The notes: generated by a model not told the origin, from the letters alone. Positions 25,252 to 33,469 are shown, counted from the stretch's first letter. The stretch: DNA of 38,717 nt from Candidatus Aminicenantota bacterium (GCA_023135565.1 JAGLSW010000977.1:1-38717), one strand, 5' to 3'. Numbers and translations: made by a program.

Positions 25252-26145
25252 ATGTTAAAATTATTAATAGACGTGAGCGGCGGTATTGCCGGTGATATGT
25301 TTGCCGCTGCCCTGTTGTCCGTGGGCGCGGATTTCGAGTTAGTCCGGGCCGCCATGCTTCAAGCAGCCGCAAAGCTCGGTTCCGCCCAAATATCTTCCGT
25401 TGAGACAAGCGACGGTTCTACTCAACTGAAGATCGAGCTCCAATCGAACCGGGCCCATCTCAGGGGCAGCGAAGCCAGAGAGATACTGGCTGATCTTTTT
25501 GATGAATTCGCCGTAAAAGAAGAATACAGTACTTTCGGGCTAAAGGCATTAGAAATACTGCTGGCGGCTGAGATCAGGGCGCACCGGGAATATAATATCG
25601 TAATAGAAGAAGACAGCGCCCACTCTCACCACCATAACCGGCAGCATAACAACGCTCATCATCACAAGCAAAATCACGATCAAAAACCTCATCACAGCCA
25701 CAATCACGACTCTAACCACGATCATAACCAAAAACACAACCACAATCACCACCACGGGGAAGACAGTTTCCTGCACGAAGCCCAGGACATAGTCATCGAC
25801 ATTATCGGTGCGGTTTTGGGGCTGCAAGATCTAAGCATAGAACCCCGGGCCCGGTTACTCACCCCGGTTTCCGTCGGCGGCGGCACTGTAAAATGCTCGC
25901 ACGGCATCCTCCCCGTACCGGCCCCGGCTGCCCAAATAATCTTAGACCGATACGGCATCGCCCGGCAAAAAGGTCCTATAGAAACAGAACTATCCACCCC
26001 CACCGGTATGTCTATTTTAGCTGCCTTAGGCGTGCAAAAACCCGTTCCCGCTGCTTTAGAAGATAAGAAAATAGTTTCCACCGGCCAGTCCCGGGGCACC
26101 AAAGTGCTCGACATACCGCCTTTAAAAATATATCTTACAGGATAA
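25252..26145 (+). CDS. larC: LarC1-like nickel-pincer cofactor protein with His-rich insert
   Basis: LarC inserts nickel into the pyridinium pincer cofactor of lactate racemase-type enzymes using CTP. The 297-residue product matches the N-terminal LarC1 part: L-I-D-V-S-G-G-I-A-G-D-M at the start, H-E-A-Q-D-I-V-I-D-I-I-G near 175-186, and V-K-C-S-H-G-I-L-P-V-P-A-P-A after it. It ends at a segment equivalent to the LarC1 end. Residues 124-168 are an extreme His/Asn/Asp-rich stretch, as in other LarC proteins, probably nickel-binding. The LarC2 domain, made in Lactobacillus by a programmed frameshift, is not found in any frame downstream, where repeat sequence begins. No larA, larB or larE is in the window. 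The Shine-Dalgarno comes from the repeat at 25162-25245. Confidence 0.85.
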   Translation: MLKLLIDVSGGIAGDMFAAALLSVGADFELVRAAMLQAAAKLGSAQISSVETSDGSTQLKIELQSNRAHLRGSEAREILADLFDEFAVKEEYSTFGLKALEILLAAEIRAHREYNIVIEEDSAHSHHHNRQHNNAHHHKQNHDQKPHHSHNHDSNHDHNQKHNHNHHHGEDSFLHEAQDIVIDIIGAVLGLQDLSIEPRARLLTPVSVGGGTVKCSHGILPVPAPAAQIILDRYGIARQKGPIETELSTPTGMSILAALGVQKPVPAALEDKKIVSTGQSRGTKVLDIPPLKIYLTG

Positions 26146-26534
26146 TAAAGGCTTTTTCCAGGTTTACCATCACTTTGCCTCCGGCGGCCAAAACCCTTTT
26201 GAAAAAGGGTTCTGGACTCCCAAAACTTTTGATGAGCGATAAGCTTTTCTGCACAGGAAACGTCCTTTATAGGCTCCTGCCGCGAAGCGGCTCATCGGCT
26301 GGGTGCACCGCACCCTTCTGGACTCCCAAAACTTTTCATGAGCGATACGCTTTTCTGTTACTCGAAAGCCCCTTATAGGCTGCCCGCGCCGCGGGCTTGA
26401 AAAAGTTTGAAAAAAACTTTTAATTATTTAGAATCAAAAGCACCACCCTGCTGCGAAGCGGCTAATCGCCTCCCCGGGCGTACGGGGCCACGCCGCGGGA
26501 TTGTGAGCGAAACGAACTAAGTTCTAATTTTTCT
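26146..26534. repeat. Intergenic stretch built of palindromic repeat pieces
   Basis: This gap has no gene. On the minus strand it holds a copy with tail TTTGCCTCCGGCGG (plus-strand form) and stem CCAAAACCCTTTT (26188-26200) / AAAAGGGTTCTGG (26203-26215). Further stems are GCCGC-gaa-GCGGC (26279-26291), GGGTGC-acc-GCACCC (26301-26315) and GCCCGC-gcc-GCGGGC (26382-26396). CTTATAGGCT-type linkers (ctttataggct, ccttataggct) and the phrase TTCTGGACTCCCAAAACTTTT occur twice. Several partial copies have evidently accumulated here between the convergent larC and kinase genes. Confidence 0.8.
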
Positions 26535-28706
26535 CTAAGCCGGAATTTCTATTACGAACCTAACCCCCTGTGGTTCATTATCCACTACGGCAATCAAACC
26601 GCTGTGCTCTTCGATAATATTATGAGCAATAGCCAGACCTAAACCGGTGCCGGAACTTTTATTGGAAAAATAAGGAACGAATAATTTCTGTTTATTCTCG
26701 TCGCTGATTCCCGGACCGTTATCGGCGATCTCAACCCTGACAAATTGAGTCTCTTTATCATATTTAGAAAGGATTTCGATGGTTCCTTTTTCTTTCAAAG
26801 CTTCTATGGAATTATCCATTATATTTACGAAAACCCGCTTCATCTGCTCCGGGTCTATTTTTACCAGTATTGGCATCTCTAAGTCGAAATTCACCTTAAA
26901 CTCTATGTCGCTGTAGATAGATGAATAAACCGACAGCAATTTTTCCAGCACCTGGTTAATATCGCCTTTGCTGAATTTCACTACCGGCAGCCGGGCAAAA
27001 TCCCCGAACTCTTCGGCCAGTTTGGTAATGGAATCCAGTTCCTGGAGAATAATATGCAAGCTGTCTTCCACCAGTTTTCGGAATTTATCGTCAGGCAATT
27101 CCAGGGCTTTTAGTATACGCTGGGAAGAAATCGTTATAGGCGTCAGCGGATTCTTGATCTCGTGGGCGATTCTTTTGGCTACCTCCCGCCACACCAACAT
27201 ACGCTGTGCTTGCATCAATTCGGTAAGGTCGGTTAACACCACCAGGATGCCCGCAAATTTATTATCGACCGGGTTGCGAATCTGGGTGATCCTGGCAGCC
27301 AGGTTCAAAATTTTACCACCCATTTTAACATTAAACTCTTTTTCGATTAATTTGAGATTAGTGGAATAGGCTTTTTCTACTAACTGAGTGATGGTTTTAA
27401 AGGAATCCCCGGAACCCGCCCCGGAAAAGTGTTTTTTTAAGACCTTCCCGGCATCTAATGAAAGCATTCTTTCGGCAGCCGGGTTGATATCTATCATTTC
27501 CCCCCTGGAATCGAGAGCAATCACGCCGGTGGTAATATTTTCCAGGATATTTTCCGTTATACTACGTCTTTGACCTAATTCGATGGTACTGCGGTCTAAT
27601 TGGTCTCTATTTTCCTTCAAGTCGGAAACCATACGGTTAAATTCCCTGATCAGGGTATTAAATTCGTCTTTTGCCTGATAATCGATCCTGACCTCTAAGT
27701 TACCCCCGGCAATTTCGGCTGCTGCCGCCACCACTTTTTCGATAGGCGTGGTAATCCCCCGGGCCAGGTAGAGTCCCAACCATGAAGCCGAAAAAATAAT
27801 TAATATAGTAATAAAAATAAAAAGCAGCAAATAGGTGGTTTTAATATCATCTTTTATTTTTTTATTCAGGGTATAGTTTCGTACCATGATAGTCAATGAG
27901 TTCAGGTTTTTAATATATTTTTCAGGGAAATACATACCGATAATCACCATGATTTCGTCGTTTTCTTTGGTGGTGAAATGATCTCCGCTCCTGATCAGCA
28001 CTCCTTCCGTCAGGTTATCGGTCTGCGTAGGGTTGCTGCCGCCCAATTCTTTGTATACGAACTCGGTGGGCAAATCTTCATACTCGTGCAGGGGAATTTC
28101 CGGGCTAATAAGAGAGACCAGTTCGGTTTGGTTGCGGTAAATATTGACCACATGGAGTTTATACTCTTTCATTTGTCTTTTTACTGAATTATGGAGATAG
28201 ATACTGTTTTCCGGTGTATATTTTCGTTTACTTTTAATATCTTCCGCGATAAGTTTCGAGAAATGTTCCAGGTCGTCTTTTGCTTTTTCGTAGTAGCTTC
28301 TATTCAGATCTTCGAATTTGTTCATGATGGACTCTATATCCGGAGCGAACCATTTATCGATTCCATCGTTTATCAGGTTCGTGGCGAAAACAAAAAGCGA
28401 TAATGTGGGGATTATAGAGATAGCGATAAAGGAGATGACCAATCTTTTTTTGAATCTCCCGCCAGCATAGCCTTTACTTTTGCCATAGTAAAGTTTAATG
28501 ATGTTGCGGCCCAGGATATAGAGGAAAGTGAGGCTGAAGAGGATTATTATTGCCCACAGGACTGCGAACATGGTGGAATGGTTGAGTGAGACCGGGGAGA
28601 ATTTTTTGCTTTCGTCGAAGAATATCTGTATCAGTACAAAGAACACGAAAAAGACGGAGATACCTGCGATTACCAACCTTATGCCTTTAATATTATCTTC
28701 TTTCAT
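26535..28706 (-). CDS. NtrY-like membrane sensor histidine kinase
   Basis: The 723-residue protein has three N-terminal membrane helices (about 10-29, 45-66 and 88-110), an extracytoplasmic region, and a fourth helix near 290-313. HAMP follows (about 315-365), then PAS (about 390-495), a HisKA domain with phosphoacceptor H515 in R-I-A-H-E-I-K-N-P-L-T-P, and an intact HATPase domain (N-box F-V-N-I-M-D-N-S, G1 D-N-G-P-G-I, G2 G-T-G-L-G-L). This order is that of NtrY, the nitrogen- or redox-linked partner of NtrX. No response regulator gene adjoins it, so it is an orphan here. AGGTGA lies 7 nt before the ATG, and a promoter is at 28771-28799. The signal sensed cannot be told. Confidence 0.9.
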   Translation of the reverse strand: MKEDNIKGIRLVIAGISVFFVFFVLIQIFFDESKKFSPVSLNHSTMFAVLWAIIILFSLTFLYILGRNIIKLYYGKSKGYAGGRFKKRLVISFIAISIIPTLSLFVFATNLINDGIDKWFAPDIESIMNKFEDLNRSYYEKAKDDLEHFSKLIAEDIKSKRKYTPENSIYLHNSVKRQMKEYKLHVVNIYRNQTELVSLISPEIPLHEYEDLPTEFVYKELGGSNPTQTDNLTEGVLIRSGDHFTTKENDEIMVIIGMYFPEKYIKNLNSLTIMVRNYTLNKKIKDDIKTTYLLLFIFITILIIFSASWLGLYLARGITTPIEKVVAAAAEIAGGNLEVRIDYQAKDEFNTLIREFNRMVSDLKENRDQLDRSTIELGQRRSITENILENITTGVIALDSRGEMIDINPAAERMLSLDAGKVLKKHFSGAGSGDSFKTITQLVEKAYSTNLKLIEKEFNVKMGGKILNLAARITQIRNPVDNKFAGILVVLTDLTELMQAQRMLVWREVAKRIAHEIKNPLTPITISSQRILKALELPDDKFRKLVEDSLHIILQELDSITKLAEEFGDFARLPVVKFSKGDINQVLEKLLSVYSSIYSDIEFKVNFDLEMPILVKIDPEQMKRVFVNIMDNSIEALKEKGTIEILSKYDKETQFVRVEIADNGPGISDENKQKLFVPYFSNKSSGTGLGLAIAHNIIEEHSGLIAVVDNEPQGVRFVIEIPA

Positions 28707-28770
28707 TAATTAATCACCTCGGTTTCCCGGAATTTTTAGGGCTAAGTATTTTGTTTATAGTCATGGGCAT

Positions 28771-28799
28771 ATTATACCAGAATATTATTCGGTCATCAA
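28771..28799 (-). promoter_or_regulatory. Promoter of the NtrY-like kinase gene
   Basis: On the minus strand TTGATG (28799-28794) and a perfect TATAAT (28776-28771) are separated by 17 bp. The leader to the start codon at 28706 is about 58 nt and includes AGGTGA. Confidence 0.7.
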
Positions 28800-28844
28800 C
28801 ATGTCATATTTTTGTTTGGTTAGCCTTAAATTCCCATCAAAATA

Positions 28845-28889
28845 AAAAAAAAGCTCCATTGGCCTCTATTATAGGGTATAATAGAGGCC
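28845..28889 (-). terminator. Perfect 13-bp hairpin ending the carbamoyltransferase operon
   Basis: GGCCTCTATTATA (28861-28873) and TATAATAGAGGCC (28877-28889) form a perfect 13-bp stem with a 3-nt loop. In the minus-strand direction a run of T (opposite the A tract at 28845-28852) follows 8 nt after the stem. It lies 35 bp after the DUF5989 stop codon and before the ntrY promoter, the right place for a terminator. The spacing of the T tract is not ideal. Confidence 0.55.
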
Positions 28890-28923
28890 AAAAAATCAGA
28901 GGGTGGGGACCTGAACCGGGCAC

Positions 28924-29079
28924 TCAAAACAAGGTGTAGATGAAAGGCGCGATAGCCGAGCCCTCAGTAGCTATAATCAATATCCCGATCAGTAATAATA
29001 CTATTATTATCGGGATGACCCAGTACTTCTTCTTTTCTACAAGAAACTCGAACATCTCTTTTATTATCTGTGCTTTCAT
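28924..29079 (-). CDS. DUF5989-family small membrane protein
   Basis: The 51-residue product has a basic/helical start (M-K-A-Q-I-I-K-E-M-F-E-F-L) and one membrane helix (W-V-I-P-I-I-I-V-L-L-L-I-G-I-L-I). It matches the short DUF5989 proteins usually found beside carbamoyltransferase and SxtJ-like genes. AGGAG lies 7 nt before the ATG at 29079. A longer frame starting at 29205 would overlap the SxtJ-like gene heavily and is rejected. It lies 10 bp after that gene, so both are surely co-transcribed. Function unknown, probably a membrane partner of the carbamoyltransferase pathway. Confidence 0.85.
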   Translation of the reverse strand: MKAQIIKEMFEFLVEKKKYWVIPIIIVLLLIGILIIATEGSAIAPFIYTLF

Positions 29080-29089
29080 TTTTTGTCTC

Positions 29090-29479
29090 CTAATACTGTT
29101 TCTCAAGATTCGGCGAAGATTCCCACTCCTCGAAATAAGAAGTCTTCTCTTTATCAAATTTATGCTGCAGCAGCACGGGACCCCGCAGCTTCTTATAAAA
29201 AGCAATAGGCGTCAATATAAATATATAGACAATCGTTGTTATCAAAGCAAATATCAAAGTCCCGATCTTCCCGGTTACTTTTAATACCAATTCAAAAACA
29301 GGACACAAAATCTTAGAAAGCAATACCAATACGATACTTCCGGCTATAACTATGCCGATATGAACCGCTGTCAATTCAGCAAATATTAACTTCTTCTTAA
29401 ATACCAATACGTAAGCCAGCAGCCAGTACAGTATGAAAAAAAATACCGCCGCGTTAATCGTTTTTTTATCTATCTTCAT
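29090..29479 (-). CDS. SxtJ-family membrane protein
   Basis: The 129-residue product has about four hydrophobic helices (about 8-27, 31-46, 42-60 and 70-93, the middle ones closely packed). A soluble tail carries the conserved-looking P-x-x-F-Y-K-K-L-R-G-P and F-x-x-W-E-S-S. This matches the SxtJ-like proteins coded beside NodU/SxtI-type carbamoyltransferases. AAGGT lies 5 nt before the ATG at 29479. A dispersed repeat copy separates it from the upstream carbamoyltransferase gene, and the Shine-Dalgarno lies right next to the repeat tail. The molecular role of SxtJ is not known. Confidence 0.82.
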   Translation of the reverse strand: MKIDKKTINAAVFFFILYWLLAYVLVFKKKLIFAELTAVHIGIVIAGSIVLVLLSKILCPVFELVLKVTGKIGTLIFALITTIVYIFILTPIAFYKKLRGPVLLQHKFDKEKTSYFEEWESSPNLEKQY

Positions 29480-29485
29480 TTTTTA

Positions 29486-29610
29486 CCTTCTTGCCTTCGG
29501 CGACCAAAAACCTTTTTGAAAAAAGGTTTCTGGACTTCCAAAAACTTTTGTTGAGCGACACGCTTTCCTGTTTTGAATAGCGCCCCTCATAGGCTCCCCG
29601 CGCCGCGGGG
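29486..29610 (-). repeat. Palindromic repeat copy between carbamoyltransferase and SxtJ genes
   Basis: Oriented to the minus strand: hairpin 1 is CCCCGC-ggc-GCGGGG (29610-29596), starting one base after the carbamoyltransferase stop. A linker GCCTATGAGGGGCG and AAAAGTTTTTGGAAGT follow, then hairpin 2 CCAGAAACCTTTTT (29533-29520) / AAAAAGGTTTTTGG (29517-29504), 14 pairs with one G/T wobble and a 2-nt loop, and the tail CGCCGAAGGCAAG. It lies within an operon without breaking it. Confidence 0.85.
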
Positions 29611-31425
29611 TTAGTCCAACGGAAAAGTTTTGACCCACTCATAATCGATCTGCTTCCTGTCCTCTTCTTTTTTCTCCACCAGGAACCGTTCCAACAACAA
29701 GAAATCCATGTCCGTATTTTTAAATACTTTGTATGCGTCATGGGGACTGCTCACTATCGGTTCGCCCCTGATATTAAAAGATGTGTTGATGATCACAGGA
29801 CACCCGGTTCTTTTATGAAATTCCTTTATTACCCGGTGATAAAAAGGATTGACGTCCTTGTCAACTGTATGCACCCGGGCGGAAAAATCCACATGGGTGA
29901 TAGCCGGTATAACAGAACGCGCTATATCAAGCTTCTCTAAGCCTTTCTTCTTCTCCAATTCCTGGGTAATATCCAACCTTTTGTCCTCTTTGACATCATA
30001 AACCAACAGCATGTAAGGCGAATCATGATGGAAATCAAAATATTCCGCGGTCTCTTCAGCTAACAAAGAAGGCGCAAAAGGACGAAACGATTCCCTGAAT
30101 TTTATCTTTACATTCATGACCCGCTGCATCTTCTTCGACCGGGCGTCTCCGATAATACTACGGTGCCCTAAAGCCCGGGGACCATACTCCATGCGCCCGT
30201 GAAATAAACCGATTACTTTCTCACTGTCTAAAAGTTCGGCAACTTTTACCGGCACTTCCTCCGCTTCTAATTCCCGGTAGGCGATGCCGTTCTCATCTAA
30301 ATACTTCCTGATCTCCTCTTCCGGGTAATCGGAACCTAAAAAAGATCCCTGCTGGGAATCGGCGCTGCCGTCCGCTTGCCTTTTATTTCCCTGGTGCTGA
30401 TGCCACACATAAAGGGCCGCTCCTAAAGCGCCGCCGGCATCCCCGGAAGCAGGCTGAATCCAGATGTTTTTAAATATTTGTTTCCTGAGCAGCTTGCCGT
30501 TGGATACACAATTTAAAGCTGCGCCTCCAGCCAAAGTTAGGTTGTCGCCGCCCACTTCCTTTTTCGTAAAGTGGACTATCTTTTCGACTATCTCTTCTAA
30601 AACCACCTGGACCGATGCAGCCAGGTCCATATCTAATTCCCGGATGGGGGTTTCCGGTTTGCGGCGCGAACCGCCGAACAACCGGTCAAACTTGCGGTTG
30701 GTCATGGTCAATCCCACATGGTAATTAAAATAATCTAAGTTCAGCCTGAAAGAACCGTCTTCTCTAACATCTATCAGGTTATCGTAAATTTTATCTACAT
30801 ACTTCGGCTCTCCATAAGGAGCCAAACCCATTAATTTATATTCGCCCGAGTTCACCCGGAAACCGGTAAAATAAGTAAACGCCGAATACAAAAGCCCTAA
30901 AGAATTAGGGAAAAGAATGGTCTTCCCGATCTCGATATTATTTCCCGACCCACTGCCGATAGTTAAGGTGTCCCACTCCCCTACTCCGTCCAGGGTGATA
31001 ATGGCAGCTTCTTGAAAAGGCGAGGGGAAAAAAGCCGATGCCGCATGAGCTTCATGATGCTTTATAAAAAGGATGTTTTCGTTCTTGGTATGCTCGCTGA
31101 TGATCTGCTTGATAAATAATTTCTCCTTGAACCAGACCGGCATGGCCTGCAGAAAACTGCGCAGCCCGCGGGGCGCAAACTGCACATAGGTAGAAAGCAG
31201 GCGGTCAAATTTCAAGAAAGGTTTTTCGTAAAAAACTACGTAATCCACGTCGTCGGGAGAAATATTACAGTACCGATAAGCTTCGCGCAGGGCATGCTCC
31301 GGGAAGACGGGGTCGTGTTTTTTCCTGGTGTATCGCTCTTCCTGGGCGGCAAAAAGGATGCGGCCGTCTTGAATGAGCGCCACGGCGCTGTCATGGTAAA
31401 AAGCAGATATTCCTAAAATTATCAT
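29611..31425 (-). CDS. NodU/CmcH-family O-carbamoyltransferase
   Basis: The 604-residue product transfers a carbamoyl group from carbamoyl phosphate to a hydroxyl through a carbamoyl-adenylate. The N-terminal Kae1-like domain starts I-L-G-I-S-A-F-Y-H-D-S-A and has K-H-H-E-A-H-A-A-S-A-F near 121-131. G-G-A-A-L-N-C-V-S-N-G-K lies near 299-310 and the C-terminal domain carries G-R-M-E-Y-G-P-R-A-L-G-H-R-S. Length is normal for NodU, TobZ and SxtI relatives. The substrate is unknown; a polysaccharide or natural product is likely given the SxtJ and DUF5989 partners. The -10 box ends 5 nt before the ATG, so the message should be leaderless. Confidence 0.93.
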   Translation of the reverse strand: MIILGISAFYHDSAVALIQDGRILFAAQEERYTRKKHDPVFPEHALREAYRYCNISPDDVDYVVFYEKPFLKFDRLLSTYVQFAPRGLRSFLQAMPVWFKEKLFIKQIISEHTKNENILFIKHHEAHAASAFFPSPFQEAAIITLDGVGEWDTLTIGSGSGNNIEIGKTILFPNSLGLLYSAFTYFTGFRVNSGEYKLMGLAPYGEPKYVDKIYDNLIDVREDGSFRLNLDYFNYHVGLTMTNRKFDRLFGGSRRKPETPIRELDMDLAASVQVVLEEIVEKIVHFTKKEVGGDNLTLAGGAALNCVSNGKLLRKQIFKNIWIQPASGDAGGALGAALYVWHQHQGNKRQADGSADSQQGSFLGSDYPEEEIRKYLDENGIAYRELEAEEVPVKVAELLDSEKVIGLFHGRMEYGPRALGHRSIIGDARSKKMQRVMNVKIKFRESFRPFAPSLLAEETAEYFDFHHDSPYMLLVYDVKEDKRLDITQELEKKKGLEKLDIARSVIPAITHVDFSARVHTVDKDVNPFYHRVIKEFHKRTGCPVIINTSFNIRGEPIVSSPHDAYKVFKNTDMDFLLLERFLVEKKEEDRKQIDYEWVKTFPLD

Positions 31426-31430
31426 CAGCC

Positions 31431-31459
31431 ATTATAGCAAATGCGGAAATAAACATCAA
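31431..31459 (-). promoter_or_regulatory. Promoter of the carbamoyltransferase operon (leaderless)
   Basis: On the minus strand TTGATG (31459-31454), a 17-bp spacer and a perfect TATAAT (31436-31431) are followed by 5 nt and then the ATG at 31425. The expected transcription start coincides with the start codon. Confidence 0.75.
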
Positions 31460-31539
31460 GAGCGCTCAAGGTAACTATTCAGTGCTGGGAAAAGAGAAAT
31501 TCAAAGTTTTTGTAGGAGAACTTCTCGTTTTTTTAAACA

Positions 31540-31597
31540 AAAGTTTTGTTCAAACTTTTCCAAAAGTTTGGCCCCCGGCAGGGCCGCCGGAGGCAAG
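31540..31597 (+). repeat. Palindromic repeat copy upstream of the carbamoyltransferase gene
   Basis: AAAAGTTTTG is followed by the perfect stem CAAACTTTT (31551-31559) / AAAAGTTTG (31562-31570), then GGCCCCCGGCAGGGCCGCC and the tail CCGCCGGAGGCAAGC. The stem sequence is quite different from copies with a G-rich stem. Confidence 0.7.
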
Positions 31598-31686
31598 CTG
31601 TTTTAAATTTTTACCGAAACTGAACAATTACCGCTCAAAGCAGCTCAATGCTCCTCTATCTTTTTGCGCACTTCCGCTAATCTCTC

Positions 31687-31749
31687 CTCCTGAGTTCTTC
31701 TTGAGCTCCTCCTGAGACCTCTTGAGCGCACCTGATCTCTCTTGAGCTC
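31687..31749. repeat. Three degenerate ~21-bp tandem repeats after the sigma gene
   Basis: Units built on CTCCTGAG-n-CTTCTTGAGC recur with TTGAGC at 31701, 31722 and 31742, a period of 20-21 bp, directly downstream of the sigma factor stop codon. Function is unknown. The remaining sequence back to 31600 shows nothing recognisable. Confidence 0.55.
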
Positions 31750-33429
31750 CTATGCCATGCAGTAATCCACATCTTCGCGATTGTGAGACAGGTAAGGTTT
31801 CAAACTCTCTTCACCTTGCCTCTTTAATATACTCAACACCTTGGCTTCTATCTGCCTGACTCGTTCGCGGGTCAAACGGAATCTCTGCGCCACCTCTTCA
31901 AGAGTATATTCACAACCATCCTTTAAGCCGAAACGCATTTCGATTAATTCCGCTTCTCTTTCACCTAAAGAATTCAAATGATAGTAAAGCTTATCTTTCA
32001 ACGCCTCCCGCTCCGATAAAAAACAAGGGTCCACCGCTTTGACATCAGCTTTGAACGTACAGAGCGGTTTCCCGGTTCCGTGCTTTGTCTCCTGGCTGAG
32101 AGAAAGCGGGAACTCGAAGGTTTCCAGCAGGTGATTCACATCTTTTTCACTTTTGCCGGTTTCGGCGGAGATATGCTTTATCCCGGGGTCTTTCCGGAGT
32201 TCTTTTTTAAGACTCTGCATCGCTTTTCTCATGCTGCCGTATTCCTGGTGCACATGAAAGGGAACCCGGATGGTCCGGGACTGGTCGGCTATGGCTTTGG
32301 TAATTCCCTGCCTTATCCACCAGAAGGCATAGGTGATAAATTGATGCCCCAATTCGTGGTTGAATTTTTTAACCGCTTTTAATAACCCGATATTGCCTTC
32401 CTGGATAAGATCGGGAAAAGGTAACTGCCCGTGGATAAATTTCTTGGCCACAAACACCACATAACGGAAGAACTTTTCCGAAAAATCATTAAGTAACCTG
32501 GTAATCTTCTTCCGGCAGTGCGAAGTAAGTTTAAGGCTTTTTAGGATTAAATCATAATCTAAACCGGCGCTGTCTTCTAATTTCTTTTTTGCCTGCCGGT
32601 AACCGGGATTCCCCTTCCCGGCCTGCTCGACTGCTTCTACTGCTTTTCTTAAAGCAGCATAAGATTTCCGGTAATAATATTTGTTCTCGAAATCAAGCTC
32701 GACTACTTCATCGATAAAATTAAAAGCATCGCGAACATCCGCGTATTCCACCCCTGAGTAGTTCTCAAAGGCTGGGGTCGCCCCCCCCTCGGCCAGGGAG
32801 GTGATAAAATCGACGTAAGACTCACAGCCGCCGGAAAATTTTTCAAAAATTTCCTGGAAAACGATCTTCTTCCTGCCGCGCTTCTCGTGCTTGTTAATAT
32901 TTTCTAAAATAGCCCTGACACGTAAAATTTCCTCTTTTTTATCGTCGTTTTTATAGAGGGGTTTCCTGCTGATTTTGGCTATCAGGTTGAGTTGTTCTTT
33001 AGTAAAAGAGCCACCGTTTTTTCCTTTTTTACCGGCCTCTTTTTTTACTTTGAACTTTTCCCCGATCCCGGCCAGGTTAGCGGAAAAACTGTCCATAAAA
33101 TAAAAAATACTCAAGATTGCCCTTTCGTACTTTTTTACCACTTCGTAAGTCTGTTTAATTTCCTCCGTGGAGAGATAGTCCCGGGAAATTTTTTTCAACT
33201 GGCCGAAATAATAGCCTAAATCGGAATTCACCGGTCTGCCGTTCTTTTTTCCTTTTTCGGGAATTGTCGAATAGGCGGTGGTTCCAGGTTCTTTTACTAT
33301 GTGTAATCCCGGCGCCGGCATTTCTGCCGGGGGCGGTGCCGGGATTTCTAAGGGCTGGGGTTGAAAAAGTAGCGCCGTTTCGTTCTGCCCGGCGGTTTCG
33401 GTCTCGTAATTTGCTTTAAATGCTCTCAT
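31750..33429 (-). CDS. RpoD-family (group 1/2) RNA polymerase sigma factor
   Basis: The 559-residue protein has a poorly conserved Pro-rich N-terminus (to about 55), region 1.2 near 68-80 (S-D-L-G-Y-Y-F-G-Q-L) and a long non-conserved region. Region 2 (about 345-400) includes F-P-D-L-I-Q-E-G-N-I-G-L and the -10 recognition helix F-I-T-Y-A-F-W-W-I-R-Q, region 3 follows, and region 4 has Y-T-L-E-E-V-A-Q-R-F-x-L-T-R-E-R-V-R-Q-I-E-A near 505-530 for -35 recognition. The last 20 residues (E-E-S-L-K-P-Y-L-S to C-M-A) extend beyond the usual RpoD end. No dnaG lies beside it. I cannot tell from sequence whether it is the housekeeping sigma or a paralogue. Confidence 0.9.
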   Translation of the reverse strand: MRAFKANYETETAGQNETALLFQPQPLEIPAPPPAEMPAPGLHIVKEPGTTAYSTIPEKGKKNGRPVNSDLGYYFGQLKKISRDYLSTEEIKQTYEVVKKYERAILSIFYFMDSFSANLAGIGEKFKVKKEAGKKGKNGGSFTKEQLNLIAKISRKPLYKNDDKKEEILRVRAILENINKHEKRGRKKIVFQEIFEKFSGGCESYVDFITSLAEGGATPAFENYSGVEYADVRDAFNFIDEVVELDFENKYYYRKSYAALRKAVEAVEQAGKGNPGYRQAKKKLEDSAGLDYDLILKSLKLTSHCRKKITRLLNDFSEKFFRYVVFVAKKFIHGQLPFPDLIQEGNIGLLKAVKKFNHELGHQFITYAFWWIRQGITKAIADQSRTIRVPFHVHQEYGSMRKAMQSLKKELRKDPGIKHISAETGKSEKDVNHLLETFEFPLSLSQETKHGTGKPLCTFKADVKAVDPCFLSEREALKDKLYYHLNSLGEREAELIEMRFGLKDGCEYTLEEVAQRFRLTRERVRQIEAKVLSILKRQGEESLKPYLSHNREDVDYCMA

Positions 33430-33446
33430 AATTGCACTCGCTTTTT

Positions 33447-33463
33447 GCCATGCCCTGCATGGC
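33447..33463. promoter_or_regulatory. Perfect hairpin in the sigma factor leader
   Basis: GCCATGC (33447-33453), CCT and GCATGGC (33457-33463) form a 7-bp stem with a 3-nt loop in the leader, 17 nt before the sigma start codon. It could affect ribosome access. No clear promoter with a 17-bp spacer was found for this gene. Confidence 0.5.
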
Positions 33464-33469
33464 GGGATT

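Noticed and set aside
26146-26400. Search for a frameshifted larC2 domain downstream of larC
   Set aside because: The sequence after the larC stop is made of repeat pieces in all frames and shows no LarC2-like coding.
29466-29741. 91-codon minus-strand frame spanning the carbamoyltransferase end and repeat copy
   Set aside because: Lies in another frame of the carbamoyltransferase gene and the repeat; no ribosome site.
20886-31597. Repeat family considered as a CRISPR array
   Set aside because: Copies are kilobases apart, in both orientations, of unequal length, without regular spacers or cas genes.
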